Source: Halomonas sp. 707D7
GTDB lineage: Bacteria > Pseudomonadota > Gammaproteobacteria > Pseudomonadales > Halomonadaceae
Length of the DNA stretch: 40,622 bases
Direction of reading: 5' to 3'
Assembly (NCBI RefSeq): GCF_024158715.1
Contig: NZ_JAMZBC010000010.1
Coordinates: forward strand, 1-40,622
Of this stretch, positions 32,989 through 40,622 are shown piece after piece (the stretch's first letter is position 1; every line of letters begins with the position of its first letter). The notes beneath the pieces were generated by a model. The model was not told where the DNA came from and searched no databases. It was given only the letters and a program-made list of their open reading frames with translations. The position numbers were made by a program, and so were the translations under genes.

Positions 32989-33921
32989 CTAGCGTGCCTG
33001 GACCACCTCCCAGGCCGGCTCGCCATCGCGGGTAGTGACTCCCGCCAACATGGCCTCCACCCGGGCTGGATGCTCTTCGATCCACTGGCGAGCGACCTCC
33101 TCGGCACTACGTTCGTTTTGCCCGAACTCCTGGATCATCCAGCTCTGCTCGTCGGCACTGAAGGTGAACTGCGAAAAGAAGGTGGCGACGTTCGGGTGCG
33201 CCGTTGCAAACTCGCTGCGCAAAAGCGTCAGCACCTCGCTTTCACCGTTGTTCTCGCCGAACAGGTCATGCGGGTCGTCCAGGTAGCGCATGGGAAACTC
33301 GAGGTTCATCCAGTGCGGCGTCCAGCCGACCCACACCACCGGCTCCTCGCGAGAGATCGCATCGCGGGCGGCGGAAAGCATGCCGATTTCGCTGGTGTCA
33401 ACGATACGCCAGTCGCCGAGTTCCCAGACATTGGCATCGATCGCTTCCTGAAGGATCTCGCTGGCCGCCGAGCCCGCGCCGAAGCCGAGTATCTGGCCGC
33501 CGAAGGCGTCGCGATGCTCGGCCAGGTCGGCGAAGCTTTGCACGCCGCTTTCGAACGTGTACTCGGGTACTGCCAGGGTCATGCGCGCGCCATCCACGTT
33601 GTTGGCCACGTCCGTGAGTACGTCGGCCTCCTTGAGCGGCTGGAACATCTCGCGCTGGGCAGGCAGCCAGGCGCCCAGAAAGACATCGATATCGCCGCTC
33701 TCGATGCCCTGGTAGATCACCTGGAGTCCGATGTCGCGAGCCCGGGTCGAATACCCGAGATCGCCAAGAAGCTGCTCGGCGATCTCGGTCTTCACCGTGA
33801 TGCCGGGCCAGGCGGGAACGCCGAAATCGATGGTATCGTCGGCGAGAGCGCTCGAGTACAGCGCGGGGCCGGCCAAGGCCGCGAGCGTGGCGAGTGTGGC
33901 CGGGTGGCGGAAAAATCGCAT
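32989..33921 (-). CDS. Choline/glycine-betaine-type ABC transporter substrate-binding protein (OpuAC/ChoX family)
   Basis: A 310-residue protein with a signal peptide (1-27, ending ALA-DD). The mature part has the quaternary-amine binding fold: DFGVPAWPGITVKTEIAEQL, IYQGIESGDIDVFLGAWLP, and the aromatic segment VVWVGWTPHWMNLEF. Tryptophans there normally cage a trimethylammonium group. The ligand is probably choline, betaine or carnitine. No ABC permease or ATPase gene adjoins it, so it is an orphan that must use a distant membrane complex. In halophiles such uptake supplies osmoprotectants. The start ATG 33921 has AGGAG 10 bases upstream; a TTG directly before it is also possible. It is divergent from the alanine symporter gene. 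Confidence 0.87.
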   Translation of the reverse strand: MRFFRHPATLATLAALAGPALYSSALADDTIDFGVPAWPGITVKTEIAEQLLGDLGYSTRARDIGLQVIYQGIESGDIDVFLGAWLPAQREMFQPLKEADVLTDVANNVDGARMTLAVPEYTFESGVQSFADLAEHRDAFGGQILGFGAGSAASEILQEAIDANVWELGDWRIVDTSEIGMLSAARDAISREEPVVWVGWTPHWMNLEFPMRYLDDPHDLFGENNGESEVLTLLRSEFATAHPNVATFFSQFTFSADEQSWMIQEFGQNERSAEEVARQWIEEHPARVEAMLAGVTTRDGEPAWEVVQAR

Positions 33922-34150
33922 CAAGTCTACTCTCCTGCAGGCAAATGCGTGGGCGTCGTGAACGGACTTCGATCAGGACACGTTCATCGAAGAATCGGGG
34001 GCAAGTACACTTAGGGTAGGCGCTCAAGCGATTGGGGTCGAGGCAGGAACCATCGAGATCGCCTGCCGACAAAAATGATCAATTTTCTTGCCATTCTGGT
34101 GCAACCGTGAAAAATGGCTCGGCTTATTCGATATAAAAAGGTGCATATTC

Positions 34151-35602
34151 ATGGATTTTTCCCTTCCATCGCTGCTTACCGCGGTCGTCGATCGCGGTAA
34201 CGGCCTTTTATGGGGCAGCGTGCTGATCTATCTGCTGATCGGCGCCGGACTCTACTTCACCGTGATGACCGGCGCCGTCCAGCTGCGCTATTTCGGCCAC
34301 ATGTTCAAGCTGCTCAAGGGCTCGCGCAGTGCCAACGGCGGCATCTCGTCGTTCCAGGCGCTCTCCACGAGCCTCGCCGCCCGGGTAGGCACCGGCAACC
34401 TCGCCGGGGTGGCGCTGGCCATCTACTACGGCGGCCCCGGGGCGATCTTCTGGATGTGGATAACCGCCATGGTGGGCATGGCGACGAGTTTCATTGAATC
34501 GACCCTGGCCCAGGCCTACAAGACCGATCACGGCGACAACACCTTTCGCGGCGGCCCGGCGCGCTACATCGAGCGTGGCCTCGGCCTTCGCTGGATGGCG
34601 GTGCTGTTCTCGATCTGCCTGATCATCGCCTTCGGCCTGGCCTTCAACAGCGTTCAGGCCAACTCCATCGCCCAGGCCATGGAGCAGGCGTTCAGCGTGC
34701 CCACCTGGATGATGGGCGTGGTATTGATGGTGATCGTCGCGCCGATCATCTTCGGCGGGCTCAAGTCCATCGCCAAGGTGGCGGAGCTGGTCGTGCCGCT
34801 GATGGCGCTTTTGTACCTGATCCTGGCGCTGGTGGTGGTGGCCCTGAACGCGACGGAACTGCCCGCAGCGTTCATGACCATCATCAAGAGCGCTTTCGGG
34901 GTCGAGCAGGCCGCGGGCGGCGTGGCCGGCTACGCCATTTCCCAGGCGATCATGAACGGTATCCAGCGCGGCCTGTTCTCCAACGAGGCGGGCATGGGCT
35001 CAGCGCCGAACGCCGCCGCCACCGCCAGCACCCGTCCGGACCATCCGGCGGCCCAGGGCTTCATCCAGATGCTCGGGGTGTTCCTGGATACGCTGGTGAT
35101 CTGCACCGCGACGGCGGCGATCATCATCATGTCCGGCCCGGAGATTCTCGCCGGCGAGGAGACCAACGGCATCCAGCTGACCCAGCTGGCGCTGTCGACC
35201 CATGTCGGCGACTGGGGCGCCATGTTCGTCGCCGTGGGCATCTTCCTGTTCGCCTTCACCTCGGTGATCGCCAACTACTCCTACGGCGAGTCGAACATCG
35301 AATACCTGGCCGGGCGCCGCGCGCCGGTGGCGATTCTGCTTTACCGCCTGGCGGTACTGGGCATGATCATGGTCGGGTCGGTAGCGAGCCTGGGCGCGAT
35401 CTGGAATTTCGCCGATCTCTCCATGGGCGCCATGGCGATCATCAACCTGGTCGCGATCCTGATGCTCTCGCCGATCGCGTTCGCGCTGTTCCGCGACTAC
35501 GAGAAGCAGCTCAAGGCGGGTGTCGAGCCGGTCTTCCGCCCGAGCCAGTTCCCGAAGCTGGCCCACAAGGTGGATACCAAGGCCTGGCCGGACCGCGACT
35601 GA
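34151..35602 (+). CDS. Alanine/glycine:cation symporter (AGCS family)
   Basis: A 483-residue sodium-coupled amino-acid importer with about 11 membrane segments. The family signature ARVGTGNLAGVALAIYYGGP lies near residue 80. FRGGPARYIERGLG and FSNEAGMGSAPNAAATA are also diagnostic. The start ATG 34151 follows AAGGTG; an upstream TTG frame reading through MPFWCNREKW is rejected. It is transcribed alone and ended by a strong terminator. The 229-base spacer shared with the divergent betaine-type binding protein could permit joint control, but no clear operator is seen. Confidence 0.93.
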   Translation: MDFSLPSLLTAVVDRGNGLLWGSVLIYLLIGAGLYFTVMTGAVQLRYFGHMFKLLKGSRSANGGISSFQALSTSLAARVGTGNLAGVALAIYYGGPGAIFWMWITAMVGMATSFIESTLAQAYKTDHGDNTFRGGPARYIERGLGLRWMAVLFSICLIIAFGLAFNSVQANSIAQAMEQAFSVPTWMMGVVLMVIVAPIIFGGLKSIAKVAELVVPLMALLYLILALVVVALNATELPAAFMTIIKSAFGVEQAAGGVAGYAISQAIMNGIQRGLFSNEAGMGSAPNAAATASTRPDHPAAQGFIQMLGVFLDTLVICTATAAIIIMSGPEILAGEETNGIQLTQLALSTHVGDWGAMFVAVGIFLFAFTSVIANYSYGESNIEYLAGRRAPVAILLYRLAVLGMIMVGSVASLGAIWNFADLSMGAMAIINLVAILMLSPIAFALFRDYEKQLKAGVEPVFRPSQFPKLAHKVDTKAWPDRD

Positions 35603-35623
35603 TTCGGTCCTGCACGTGTCATC

Positions 35624-35653
35624 GCCCCGCCAAAATGAGCGGGGCTTTTTTTT
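35624..35653 (+). terminator. Intrinsic terminator after the alanine symporter
   Basis: GCCCCGC (35624-35630) pairs with GCGGGGC (35639-35645) around an 8-base loop and is followed by eight T. Confidence 0.95.
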
Positions 35654-35739
35654 ATGGTGAAGGATTCGTTTTTATCGAATTCAAGACCGGATAATTTGCG
35701 CTTTCGGTTGAATGAAATCGACGTAAAATGGCCATCAAA

Positions 35740-35790
35740 TTTACCTGCCACCAAGGTTTACCTAACATTAAGGTTTACCTACCAACAAGG
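35740..35790 (+). repeat. Three tandem 17-bp repeats ahead of the azoreductase gene (probable operator)
   Basis: Units at 35740-35756, 35757-35773 and 35774-35790 all fit TTTACCT-N6-AAGG. The unit junctions create AGGTTTACCT twice, an inverted AGGT-TT-ACCT site with 17-bp period. The last AAGG also begins the ribosome site of the gene at 35800. A repressor bound here would block translation-region access or transcription; identity unknown. Confidence 0.8.
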
Positions 35791-35799
35791 AGTCATGCC

Positions 35800-36408
35800 A
35801 TGACCATTCGCGCCCTGCTCGTTACCTCTTCCATCCTCGGCGATAACGGCCAGTCCAACGTCCTGGCCAACCGCTTCAAGGCCCAAGCCGCAGCGCGTGG
35901 CGATGTGGACGTGAGCCTGCGCAACGTAGTGGCCGATGCGCTGCCGCATCTCGACATCGCGGAACTGGGCGCCTGGCAGACCCCGGCCGCCGAGCGCAGC
36001 GCCGAGCAGGCGCGCCTGGCCGGCTATTCCGATGAACTCCTGGCGGAGCTTCGTGCGCATGACGTCATCGTCATCGCGGTACCGATGTACAACCTGGGCG
36101 TGCCCTCGCAGCTCAAGGCGTGGTTCGACCGCGTGCTGCGCGCCGGCGAAACCTTCCGCTACACCGAGAACGGCCCGGTGGGGCTGGTCGAGGGCAAGCG
36201 CGCGATCGTCCTGGCGGCGCGCGGCGGCCAGTACGCCGGCAGCGAGCTCGACAGCCAGACGCCGCACCTGAAAAGCATGCTAGGCTTGATGGGCATCACC
36301 GACGTCGACGTGGTGTTCGCCGAAGGGCTCAACATGGGCGATGCGCTGCGTGATGGCGCCCTGAAGGAAGCTTTCCAGGCTATCGACCAGCACGTCGCCG
36401 CCCTTTAA
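35800..36408 (+). CDS. azoR: FMN-dependent NADH-azoreductase (AzoR family)
   Basis: A 202-residue flavodoxin-like protein. The FMN phosphate loop is SSILGDNGQSNVLAN near the N-terminus. PMYNLGVPSQLKAWFDRVLR and FRYTENGPVGLVEGKRA are the AzoR signatures, with AARGGQY near the isoalloxazine site. These enzymes reduce azo dyes and, more relevantly, quinones and electrophile-stress products. The start ATG 35800 has AAGGAG 7 bases upstream; the longer frame through the tandem repeats is rejected. A tiny out-of-frame ATG-CCA-TGA overlaps the start at 35795. It is followed after 29 bases by the alkyltransferase-like gene, probably one operon. Confidence 0.92.
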   Translation: MTIRALLVTSSILGDNGQSNVLANRFKAQAAARGDVDVSLRNVVADALPHLDIAELGAWQTPAAERSAEQARLAGYSDELLAELRAHDVIVIAVPMYNLGVPSQLKAWFDRVLRAGETFRYTENGPVGLVEGKRAIVLAARGGQYAGSELDSQTPHLKSMLGLMGITDVDVVFAEGLNMGDALRDGALKEAFQAIDQHVAAL

Positions 36409-36437
36409 CGATGTGACACCGGCAGGGAGACTGGCGC

Positions 36438-36731
36438 ATGCGCTCGGCGCTTCTGGAACAGATCTACACCATCGTGGCACAGATTCCCGAAGGGCGAGTG
36501 ACGACCTACGGGCGCATCGCCAAAATGACCGAGGGCGCCACGGCGCGCTCGGTGGGCTCCGCCATGCGCCACCTCCCCGAGGGGCACGAGCTTCCTTGGC
36601 ACCGGGTGATCTCCGCAAGTCTCGCGCTTGCCGATCACCAGGGGGCCGCCCGCCAGCACGAAAAGCTGCGCGCCGAAGGCGTGGCCTTCGATGCCAAGGG
36701 CCGTGTACCGGACCATCTGGTGTGGCCGTAG
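36438..36731 (+). CDS. Alkyltransferase-like protein (ATL), MGMT family without the acceptor cysteine
   Basis: A 97-residue protein equal to the DNA-binding domain of O6-methylguanine-DNA methyltransferase. The acceptor motif PCHRV reads P53-W54-H55-R56-V, so the cysteine is replaced by tryptophan and it cannot transfer alkyl groups. The nucleotide-flipping residues remain: Y24 (VTTYG) and an arginine in TARSVGSAMR. ATL proteins bind O6-alkylguanine and hand the lesion to nucleotide-excision repair. The start ATG 36438 has GGGAG upstream. It follows azoR closely, coupling detoxification of electrophiles with recognition of alkylated DNA if the two are co-transcribed. Confidence 0.92.
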   Translation: MRSALLEQIYTIVAQIPEGRVTTYGRIAKMTEGATARSVGSAMRHLPEGHELPWHRVISASLALADHQGAARQHEKLRAEGVAFDAKGRVPDHLVWP

Positions 36732-36757
36732 GTGGGGAGTAGTGAGTCCTGGAACGT

Positions 36758-36790
36758 AAAAAAATGCCGCCCAGCCGGGCGGCATTTTTT
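36758..36790. terminator. Bidirectional intrinsic terminator
   Basis: ATGCCGCCC (36764-36772) pairs with GGGCGGCAT (36777-36785). A runs on the left (36758-36764) and T runs on the right (36785-36790) make it usable for both the ATL gene and the convergent GNAT-nitrilase gene. Confidence 0.95.
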
Positions 36791-36814
36791 CATTCACGAT
36801 TCACGCTAAAACGC

Positions 36815-38383
36815 TCAATCGTCCAGCTTGCCACCGGATTTCCACGACCAGTCGCGCCAGCGCAGGTCGAATAGGTCCTTGCGCCGGTCCTTGAGGTTGG
36901 TCACCGAGCCTTCGGCACGCACCACGGTCAGCCGCGTCAAATCCAGGTCCGAGAAGAAGATCATCTCGGTGTTGGGGGTGGTTTCCGCCAGCACCGCGTC
37001 GTGGGGGAAGGCGAAGTCCGAAGGCGTGAACACCGCCGACTGGGCGTACTGGATGTCCAGGTTCTCGATCGAGGGCAGGTTGCCGACGCTTCCGCACAGC
37101 ACCACGTAGCACTCGTTCTCGATGGCCCGCGCCTGGCCGCAGTGGCGCACCCGCAGGTAGCCGTTCTTGGTGTCGGTCCAGAACGGCACGAACAGGATGT
37201 CCATGTCCTGGTCGGCGAGCAGCCGGCCAAGCTCCGGGAACTCGACGTCGTAGCAGATCAAAATACCCACGCGCCCGGCGTCGGTGTCGAACACCTGCAG
37301 GTCGTCGCCGCCTTCGATCACCCAGTCGCGGCGCTCCTGCGGGGTGATGTGGAGCTTCGCCTGGCGGTCGATCTCGCCGTCACGATGGAACAGGTAGGCG
37401 ATGTTGTAGAGCTTGCCATCCTCGCCTTCCTCGATCATCGAGCCGCCGACGATGTTGATGTTGTAGGAGACCGCCATGCGCGAGAGTTCGCTCTTGAAGC
37501 GCTCGGTGAAGCCGGCCAGAAAGCGGATCGCGGCCATCTGGTCCTGCTGGGCGGCGCGGTCCTGCAGGCCCATCAGGGGCGTGGTGAAAAGCTCCGGGAA
37601 GACGGCGAAGTCGCTCTGGTAGTCCGAGAGCGCATCGACGAAGTACTCGATCTGCTTGAGCGCGGCCTCGACCGAGGCGAACTCGCGCATCTGCCACTGT
37701 ACCGCGCCCACGCGTACCTGGGTGGGGCGGGTGTCGAGCACGCTTTCCGCGGGCTCGAAGAGGATGTTGTTCCACTCGAGAAGCGTGGCGTAGCCGCGGG
37801 ACTGCTCGTCTTCCGGCAGGTACTTGCGCAGCAGGCGCTTGACCTGGAAGTCGTTGGCGAGCTGGAACGACAGGATCGGGTCGTAGATTTCCTTGCGTGA
37901 CACCTTGTCGATGTACTGGGCCGGGCTCAGTTCGTCGGCGTGCTGGTGATACTCGGGGATGCGCCCGCCGGCGAGGATCGCGCGCAGGTTGTGCGAACGG
38001 CACAGCTCCTTGCGCGCCTCGTACAGGCGCCGGCCGAGCCGGTAGCCGCGATAGTCCGGGTGGATGAGCACGTCGAGCCCGTACATGGCGTCGCCGTTCT
38101 CGTCGTTCAGGATGACTTCCCGGTGGCCGATCAGGTCGTCGTAGCGATGGGGGTTGGAGAACTCGTCGTAATCCACCTGCACGGTGAGCGCCACGCCCAC
38201 CAGCACGCCATCGTCCTCGATGGCGATCTGCCCATCGGGGAAGGCCTGGATCAGCTTGTCGATGGTGTGCTTGGGCCAGGCGCCACCGATATCGTGATAG
38301 ACCGCGTCCATCAGCGTTTTCAACTGGTCGTAGTCGTCACTCGTCAGGTTGCGAAGATTGAGGTGCAGCTCTTCCAGGGACAT
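36815..38383 (-). CDS. GNAT acetyltransferase-like / carbon-nitrogen hydrolase fusion protein
   Basis: A 522-residue two-domain protein. Residues 1-210 resemble a GNAT acyltransferase (LDVLIHPDYRGYRLGRRLYEAR is the acetyl-CoA-binding motif A). Residues 222-500 are a nitrilase-superfamily amidase with a complete triad: E264 (FPELF), K343 (AKLHIT) and C377 (LICYDVEFPE). The fusion is found across proteobacteria but its substrate is not established, so I name none. Coupling could mean release of an amide nitrogen followed or preceded by acyl transfer. The ATG at 38383 has no strong ribosome site. It is the downstream partner of the EamA gene, 41 bases away on the same strand. Confidence 0.92.
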   Translation of the reverse strand: MSLEELHLNLRNLTSDDYDQLKTLMDAVYHDIGGAWPKHTIDKLIQAFPDGQIAIEDDGVLVGVALTVQVDYDEFSNPHRYDDLIGHREVILNDENGDAMYGLDVLIHPDYRGYRLGRRLYEARKELCRSHNLRAILAGGRIPEYHQHADELSPAQYIDKVSRKEIYDPILSFQLANDFQVKRLLRKYLPEDEQSRGYATLLEWNNILFEPAESVLDTRPTQVRVGAVQWQMREFASVEAALKQIEYFVDALSDYQSDFAVFPELFTTPLMGLQDRAAQQDQMAAIRFLAGFTERFKSELSRMAVSYNINIVGGSMIEEGEDGKLYNIAYLFHRDGEIDRQAKLHITPQERRDWVIEGGDDLQVFDTDAGRVGILICYDVEFPELGRLLADQDMDILFVPFWTDTKNGYLRVRHCGQARAIENECYVVLCGSVGNLPSIENLDIQYAQSAVFTPSDFAFPHDAVLAETTPNTEMIFFSDLDLTRLTVVRAEGSVTNLKDRRKDLFDLRWRDWSWKSGGKLDD

Positions 38384-38424
38384 AGTTTTGGGTACCCACC
38401 ATATAAGAACGTGAAACTAGTGTA

Positions 38425-39339
38425 TCACTGCTGCGTGCTGCGGGTTTCGCGGCTCGACACGGTTACGAGCGGGCGCGTGAGCGTCTGGGCCATGACCACC
38501 CCGGCCAGGATCAAGGCACCGCCGAACAGATGGAAGGCGGCGATGCGCTCGCCCAGAAACGCCATGGCGATCAGCGCACTGAAAAGCGGCATCAGGTTGA
38601 TGAAGATACTCGCCTGGTTGGCGCCGATCTGGCGCACCGCGCGCATCCACAAGAACGTGGTGATGACCGAGGCGGGAATGCCGGCATACAGGATCAGCCA
38701 AACGTTCTGGCCGTCGAGGGGCGTCATCGGCCCCATGAGATAGGGCGGCAGCAGAAACAGCACCGCAAAGCACACCTGGGCATAGAGCATCACCCAGGGG
38801 GGAAGGTTCAACTGCCAGCGCTTGAGCATCACCCCGTAGAGCGCGTAGCAGATCGCCGCGATCACCATCAGAGCGTCGCCGAAGGCGACCTGGAGCTTCA
38901 ACAGCGACAGCGGGTTGCCCTGGCCGAGCAGCACGCTCACACCGATGAACGCCAAAAGCCCGCCGGCCACGCCGCCCAGGGTGGGCGGCTCGCGCAGGAT
39001 CAGCGCGCTCAGAAGCACCGTGAGAAGCGGCACCATGGCGGCGAGAATGCCCATGTTGGTGGCGGTGGTGGTTTCGGCGGCGATATAGCCAAGCCCCTGC
39101 CAGAGCCCCATGCCGAGAAGCCCGAGCACGGCGAATTTCGGCCAGTGGCGCTTGATCTCCGGCAGGTGCTTGAGCGTGGCCGGTAGCACGAAGGGCGTCA
39201 TGACCAGAAGCGCCAGCAGCCAGCGTAGAAAGGCGATGCTGCTGGGGGCGATGGCGCCCACGGTTAGCTGGTTGATGGTCATGTTGCCGGACCAGATGAT
39301 CACTGTGGCCAGCGGCGGCAGGAAATAAATCAAAGGCAT
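38425..39339 (-). CDS. EamA-family (DMT superfamily) metabolite exporter
   Basis: A 304-residue protein with ten hydrophobic segments arranged as two EamA repeats (about residues 5-140 and 150-290). The first repeat includes IIWSGNMTINQ and ETTTATNMGILAAMVPLLTVL; the second ends INLMPLFSALIAMAFLGERI. Family members export amino acids or other small metabolites; the substrate here is unknown. The start ATG 39339 follows GGGGAA; a 66-residue arginine/serine-rich extension is rejected. Close linkage with the GNAT-nitrilase gene suggests co-transcription and perhaps export of its product. Confidence 0.88.
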   Translation of the reverse strand: MPLIYFLPPLATVIIWSGNMTINQLTVGAIAPSSIAFLRWLLALLVMTPFVLPATLKHLPEIKRHWPKFAVLGLLGMGLWQGLGYIAAETTTATNMGILAAMVPLLTVLLSALILREPPTLGGVAGGLLAFIGVSVLLGQGNPLSLLKLQVAFGDALMVIAAICYALYGVMLKRWQLNLPPWVMLYAQVCFAVLFLLPPYLMGPMTPLDGQNVWLILYAGIPASVITTFLWMRAVRQIGANQASIFINLMPLFSALIAMAFLGERIAAFHLFGGALILAGVVMAQTLTRPLVTVSSRETRSTQQ

Positions 39340-39455
39340 AGCGGGTTCCCCGATAGTAAGCCGGTTAATGTGACGCGCTTTGTGGCGTTCGGCAAGGGGC
39401 GCTCGACGAAAGGGCGAGGGCAAAGCGCTGTACGCCGCGCGGGCGATGTCATACG

Positions 39456-39482
39456 CTTGTTTGAATACTCTGATCGAACAAG
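39456..39482 (+). promoter_or_regulatory. Inverted repeat ahead of the FadH-type gene (possible operator)
   Basis: CTTGTTTGA (39456-39464) and TCGAACAAG (39474-39482) are complementary at 8 of 9 positions around a 9-base spacer, 15 bases before the start codon. The size and symmetry fit a TetR-type repressor site; a fatty-acid regulator would make sense but is not shown. Confidence 0.45.
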
Positions 39483-39497
39483 ACGCGAGACACCGTG

Positions 39498-40622
39498 ATG
39501 ACCCAGCCGCCCGCCTATCCGCACCTTTTTCGTCCAATCACGCTTGGCCATGTCACCCTGCCCAATCGGGTGCTCATGGGGTCGATGCACACCAATCTGG
39601 AAGAGGCGCCGAACGGCTTCGAGCGTCTGGCCGCCTTCTACGCCGAGCGGGCGCGGGCAGGTGTAAGCCTGATCGTCACCGGCGGTATCGCCCCCAACGC
39701 TGAGGGCGCGGTGTTCGAGGGCGCCAATGCCCTGACCGACGAGTCGCAGCTTCCCGAGCACCGCCAGGTGGTGGAGGCGGTGCACGCCGAGGGCGGGCAT
39801 CTGTGCCTGCAGATCCTTCACGCCGGGCGCTACGCCTACTCGCCGAATCTCGTTGCTCCCTCGGCGCTGCAGGCGCCGATCAACCCGTTCACGCCGCGGG
39901 CGCTTGAGACGCACGAGGTGGAGGGTCAGATCGAGGATTACGTGCGCTGCGCAAGGCTTGCCCAGGAGGCGGGCTACGACGGCGTCGAGGTGATGGGCTC
40001 CGAAGGCTACCTGATCAATCAGTTCCTCTGCCGGCGGACCAACCAGCGTGACGACGAGTGGGGCGGCGACTTCACCGCGCGCGCGCGCTTTGCGGTGGAG
40101 ATCGTACGCCGCATCCGCCAGGCGGTGGGGGAGCGCTTTCTGATCATCTTCCGGCTTTCCATGATCGATCTGGTCGAGGAGGGCAGCAGCTGGGAGGAGG
40201 TGGTCGCGCTGGCGGGCATGATCGAGGCGGCCGGTGCCGACGTCATCAACACCGGCATCGGCTGGCACGAGGCGCGCGTACCCACCATCGTCACCAGCGT
40301 GCCGCGAGCGGCCTTCACCGAGGTGACCCGGCGCCTGCGCGAGCACGTCTCGATTCCCCTGATCACCACCAACCGCATCAACATGCCGGCGGTGGCCGAG
40401 CGGGTGCTGGCCGAGGGCCACGCGGATATGGTGTCGATGGCGCGGCCGTTTCTCGCCGACCCGGCCTGGGTGCAAAAGGCGCAAGCGGGGCAGAGCGACG
40501 AGATCAACACCTGCATCGCCTGCAACCAGGCGTGTCTCGATCACACCTTCGCCGGCAAGCTGACGTCGTGTCTGGTCAACCCGCGCGCCTGTCACGAGAC
40601 CGAGTTCGAGCTGGCTCCGACC
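39498..40622 (+). CDS. fadH: 2,4-dienoyl-CoA reductase / NADH:flavin oxidoreductase (FadH-like), 3' end beyond window
   Basis: The first 375 residues are present and the frame is still open at the window end; full-length FadH-type proteins are about 670 residues. Residues 8-330 form an OYE-like TIM barrel (LFRPITLGHVTLPNRVLMGS; NQFLCRRTNQRDDEWGG, the family active-site region). Four cysteines in the pattern C339-x2-C342-x3-C346-x11-C358 form the [4Fe-4S] site found in 2,4-dienoyl-CoA reductase and trimethylamine dehydrogenase. The enzyme would reduce dienoyl-CoA intermediates of unsaturated fatty acids. The ATG at 39498 starts at the family N-terminus; a GTG one codon earlier is also possible. 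The FAD/NADPH domains lie outside the window. Confidence 0.9.
   Translation, partial: MTQPPAYPHLFRPITLGHVTLPNRVLMGSMHTNLEEAPNGFERLAAFYAERARAGVSLIVTGGIAPNAEGAVFEGANALTDESQLPEHRQVVEAVHAEGGHLCLQILHAGRYAYSPNLVAPSALQAPINPFTPRALETHEVEGQIEDYVRCARLAQEAGYDGVEVMGSEGYLINQFLCRRTNQRDDEWGGDFTARARFAVEIVRRIRQAVGERFLIIFRLSMIDLVEEGSSWEEVVALAGMIEAAGADVINTGIGWHEARVPTIVTSVPRAAFTEVTRRLREHVSIPLITTNRINMPAVAERVLAEGHADMVSMARPFLADPAWVQKAQAGQSDEINTCIACNQACLDHTFAGKLTSCLVNPRACHETEFELAPT

Noticed and set aside
1-40622. CRISPR arrays, tRNA/rRNA genes, insertion sequences, classical defence systems
   Set aside because: No regularly spaced repeats, cloverleaf genes, transposase or defence-domain proteins were recognised on either strand.

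Overview
The window looks like chromosomal DNA of a high-G+C gammaproteobacterium, most likely Halomonas or a close relative. That placement is inferred from overall gene style (AotJQMP-like arginine transport, choline/betaine-type binding protein, alanine:Na+ symporter, paired purEK, RecC). No rRNA or tRNA gene is present to confirm it. Coding density is high, and no stretch over 300 bases lacks a gene. I see no tRNA, rRNA, CRISPR array, transposase or integrase.

Layout. (1) 1-1.3 kb: the tail of one PAAR gene, a low-G+C gene for an exported protein, and a second PAAR gene whose 3' part nearly copies the first. This is a type VI secretion spike/immunity-like cassette. (2) 1.35-10.6 kb: housekeeping genes recC (no recB or recD beside it), a small membrane protein, ilvD, a chromate transporter, an orphan XRE-type regulator and purEK. 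(3) 10.8-18.3 kb: a membrane PAS-GGDEF protein, a TraX-family membrane protein, a basic amino-acid ABC transporter (ATPase, two permeases, binding protein) downstream of astE, and a hemerythrin protein. (4) 18.5 kb: wrbA. (5) 19.15-28.03 kb: a lower-G+C catabolic island. It has a FCD-type GntR regulator, an IlvD/Edd sugar-acid dehydratase, a complete tripartite tricarboxylate transporter (tctC-tctB-tctA order), a mandelate-racemase-family dehydratase, a DapA-family aldolase and a GhrB-like 2-hydroxyacid dehydrogenase. (6) 28.04-31.3 kb: an FMN 2-hydroxyacid dehydrogenase, a convergent TtuC/DmlA-type dehydrogenase and its divergent LysR regulator, in native-looking composition. (7) 31.3-40.6 kb: MtfA-type peptidase, TVP38/TMEM64 protein, orphan choline/betaine-type binding protein, alanine:Na+ symporter, an azoreductase-alkyltransferase-like pair, a GNAT-nitrilase fusion, an EamA transporter and a FadH-type oxidoreductase that runs off the right end.

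How the genes may work together. The best candidate for an undescribed system is the 19.15-28.03 kb island: import of a hydroxylated organic acid by a TTT transporter, dehydration by two unrelated dehydratase families, aldol cleavage, and reduction/oxidation of the 2-keto or 2-hydroxy product. Its two divergent transcripts leave an AT-rich spacer in which an 18-bp perfect palindrome carries a TTGACA element on each strand. The substrate cannot be read from sequence alone. A second theme is arginine: astE and the AotP-first transporter operon each have a pair of direct repeats with 21-bp periodicity upstream, the spacing expected of tandem ARG boxes. Intrinsic terminators are clear after purK, wrbA, the alanine symporter and the alkyltransferase-like gene, and on the minus strand after the XRE gene, the amino-acid binding protein and the hemerythrin gene.
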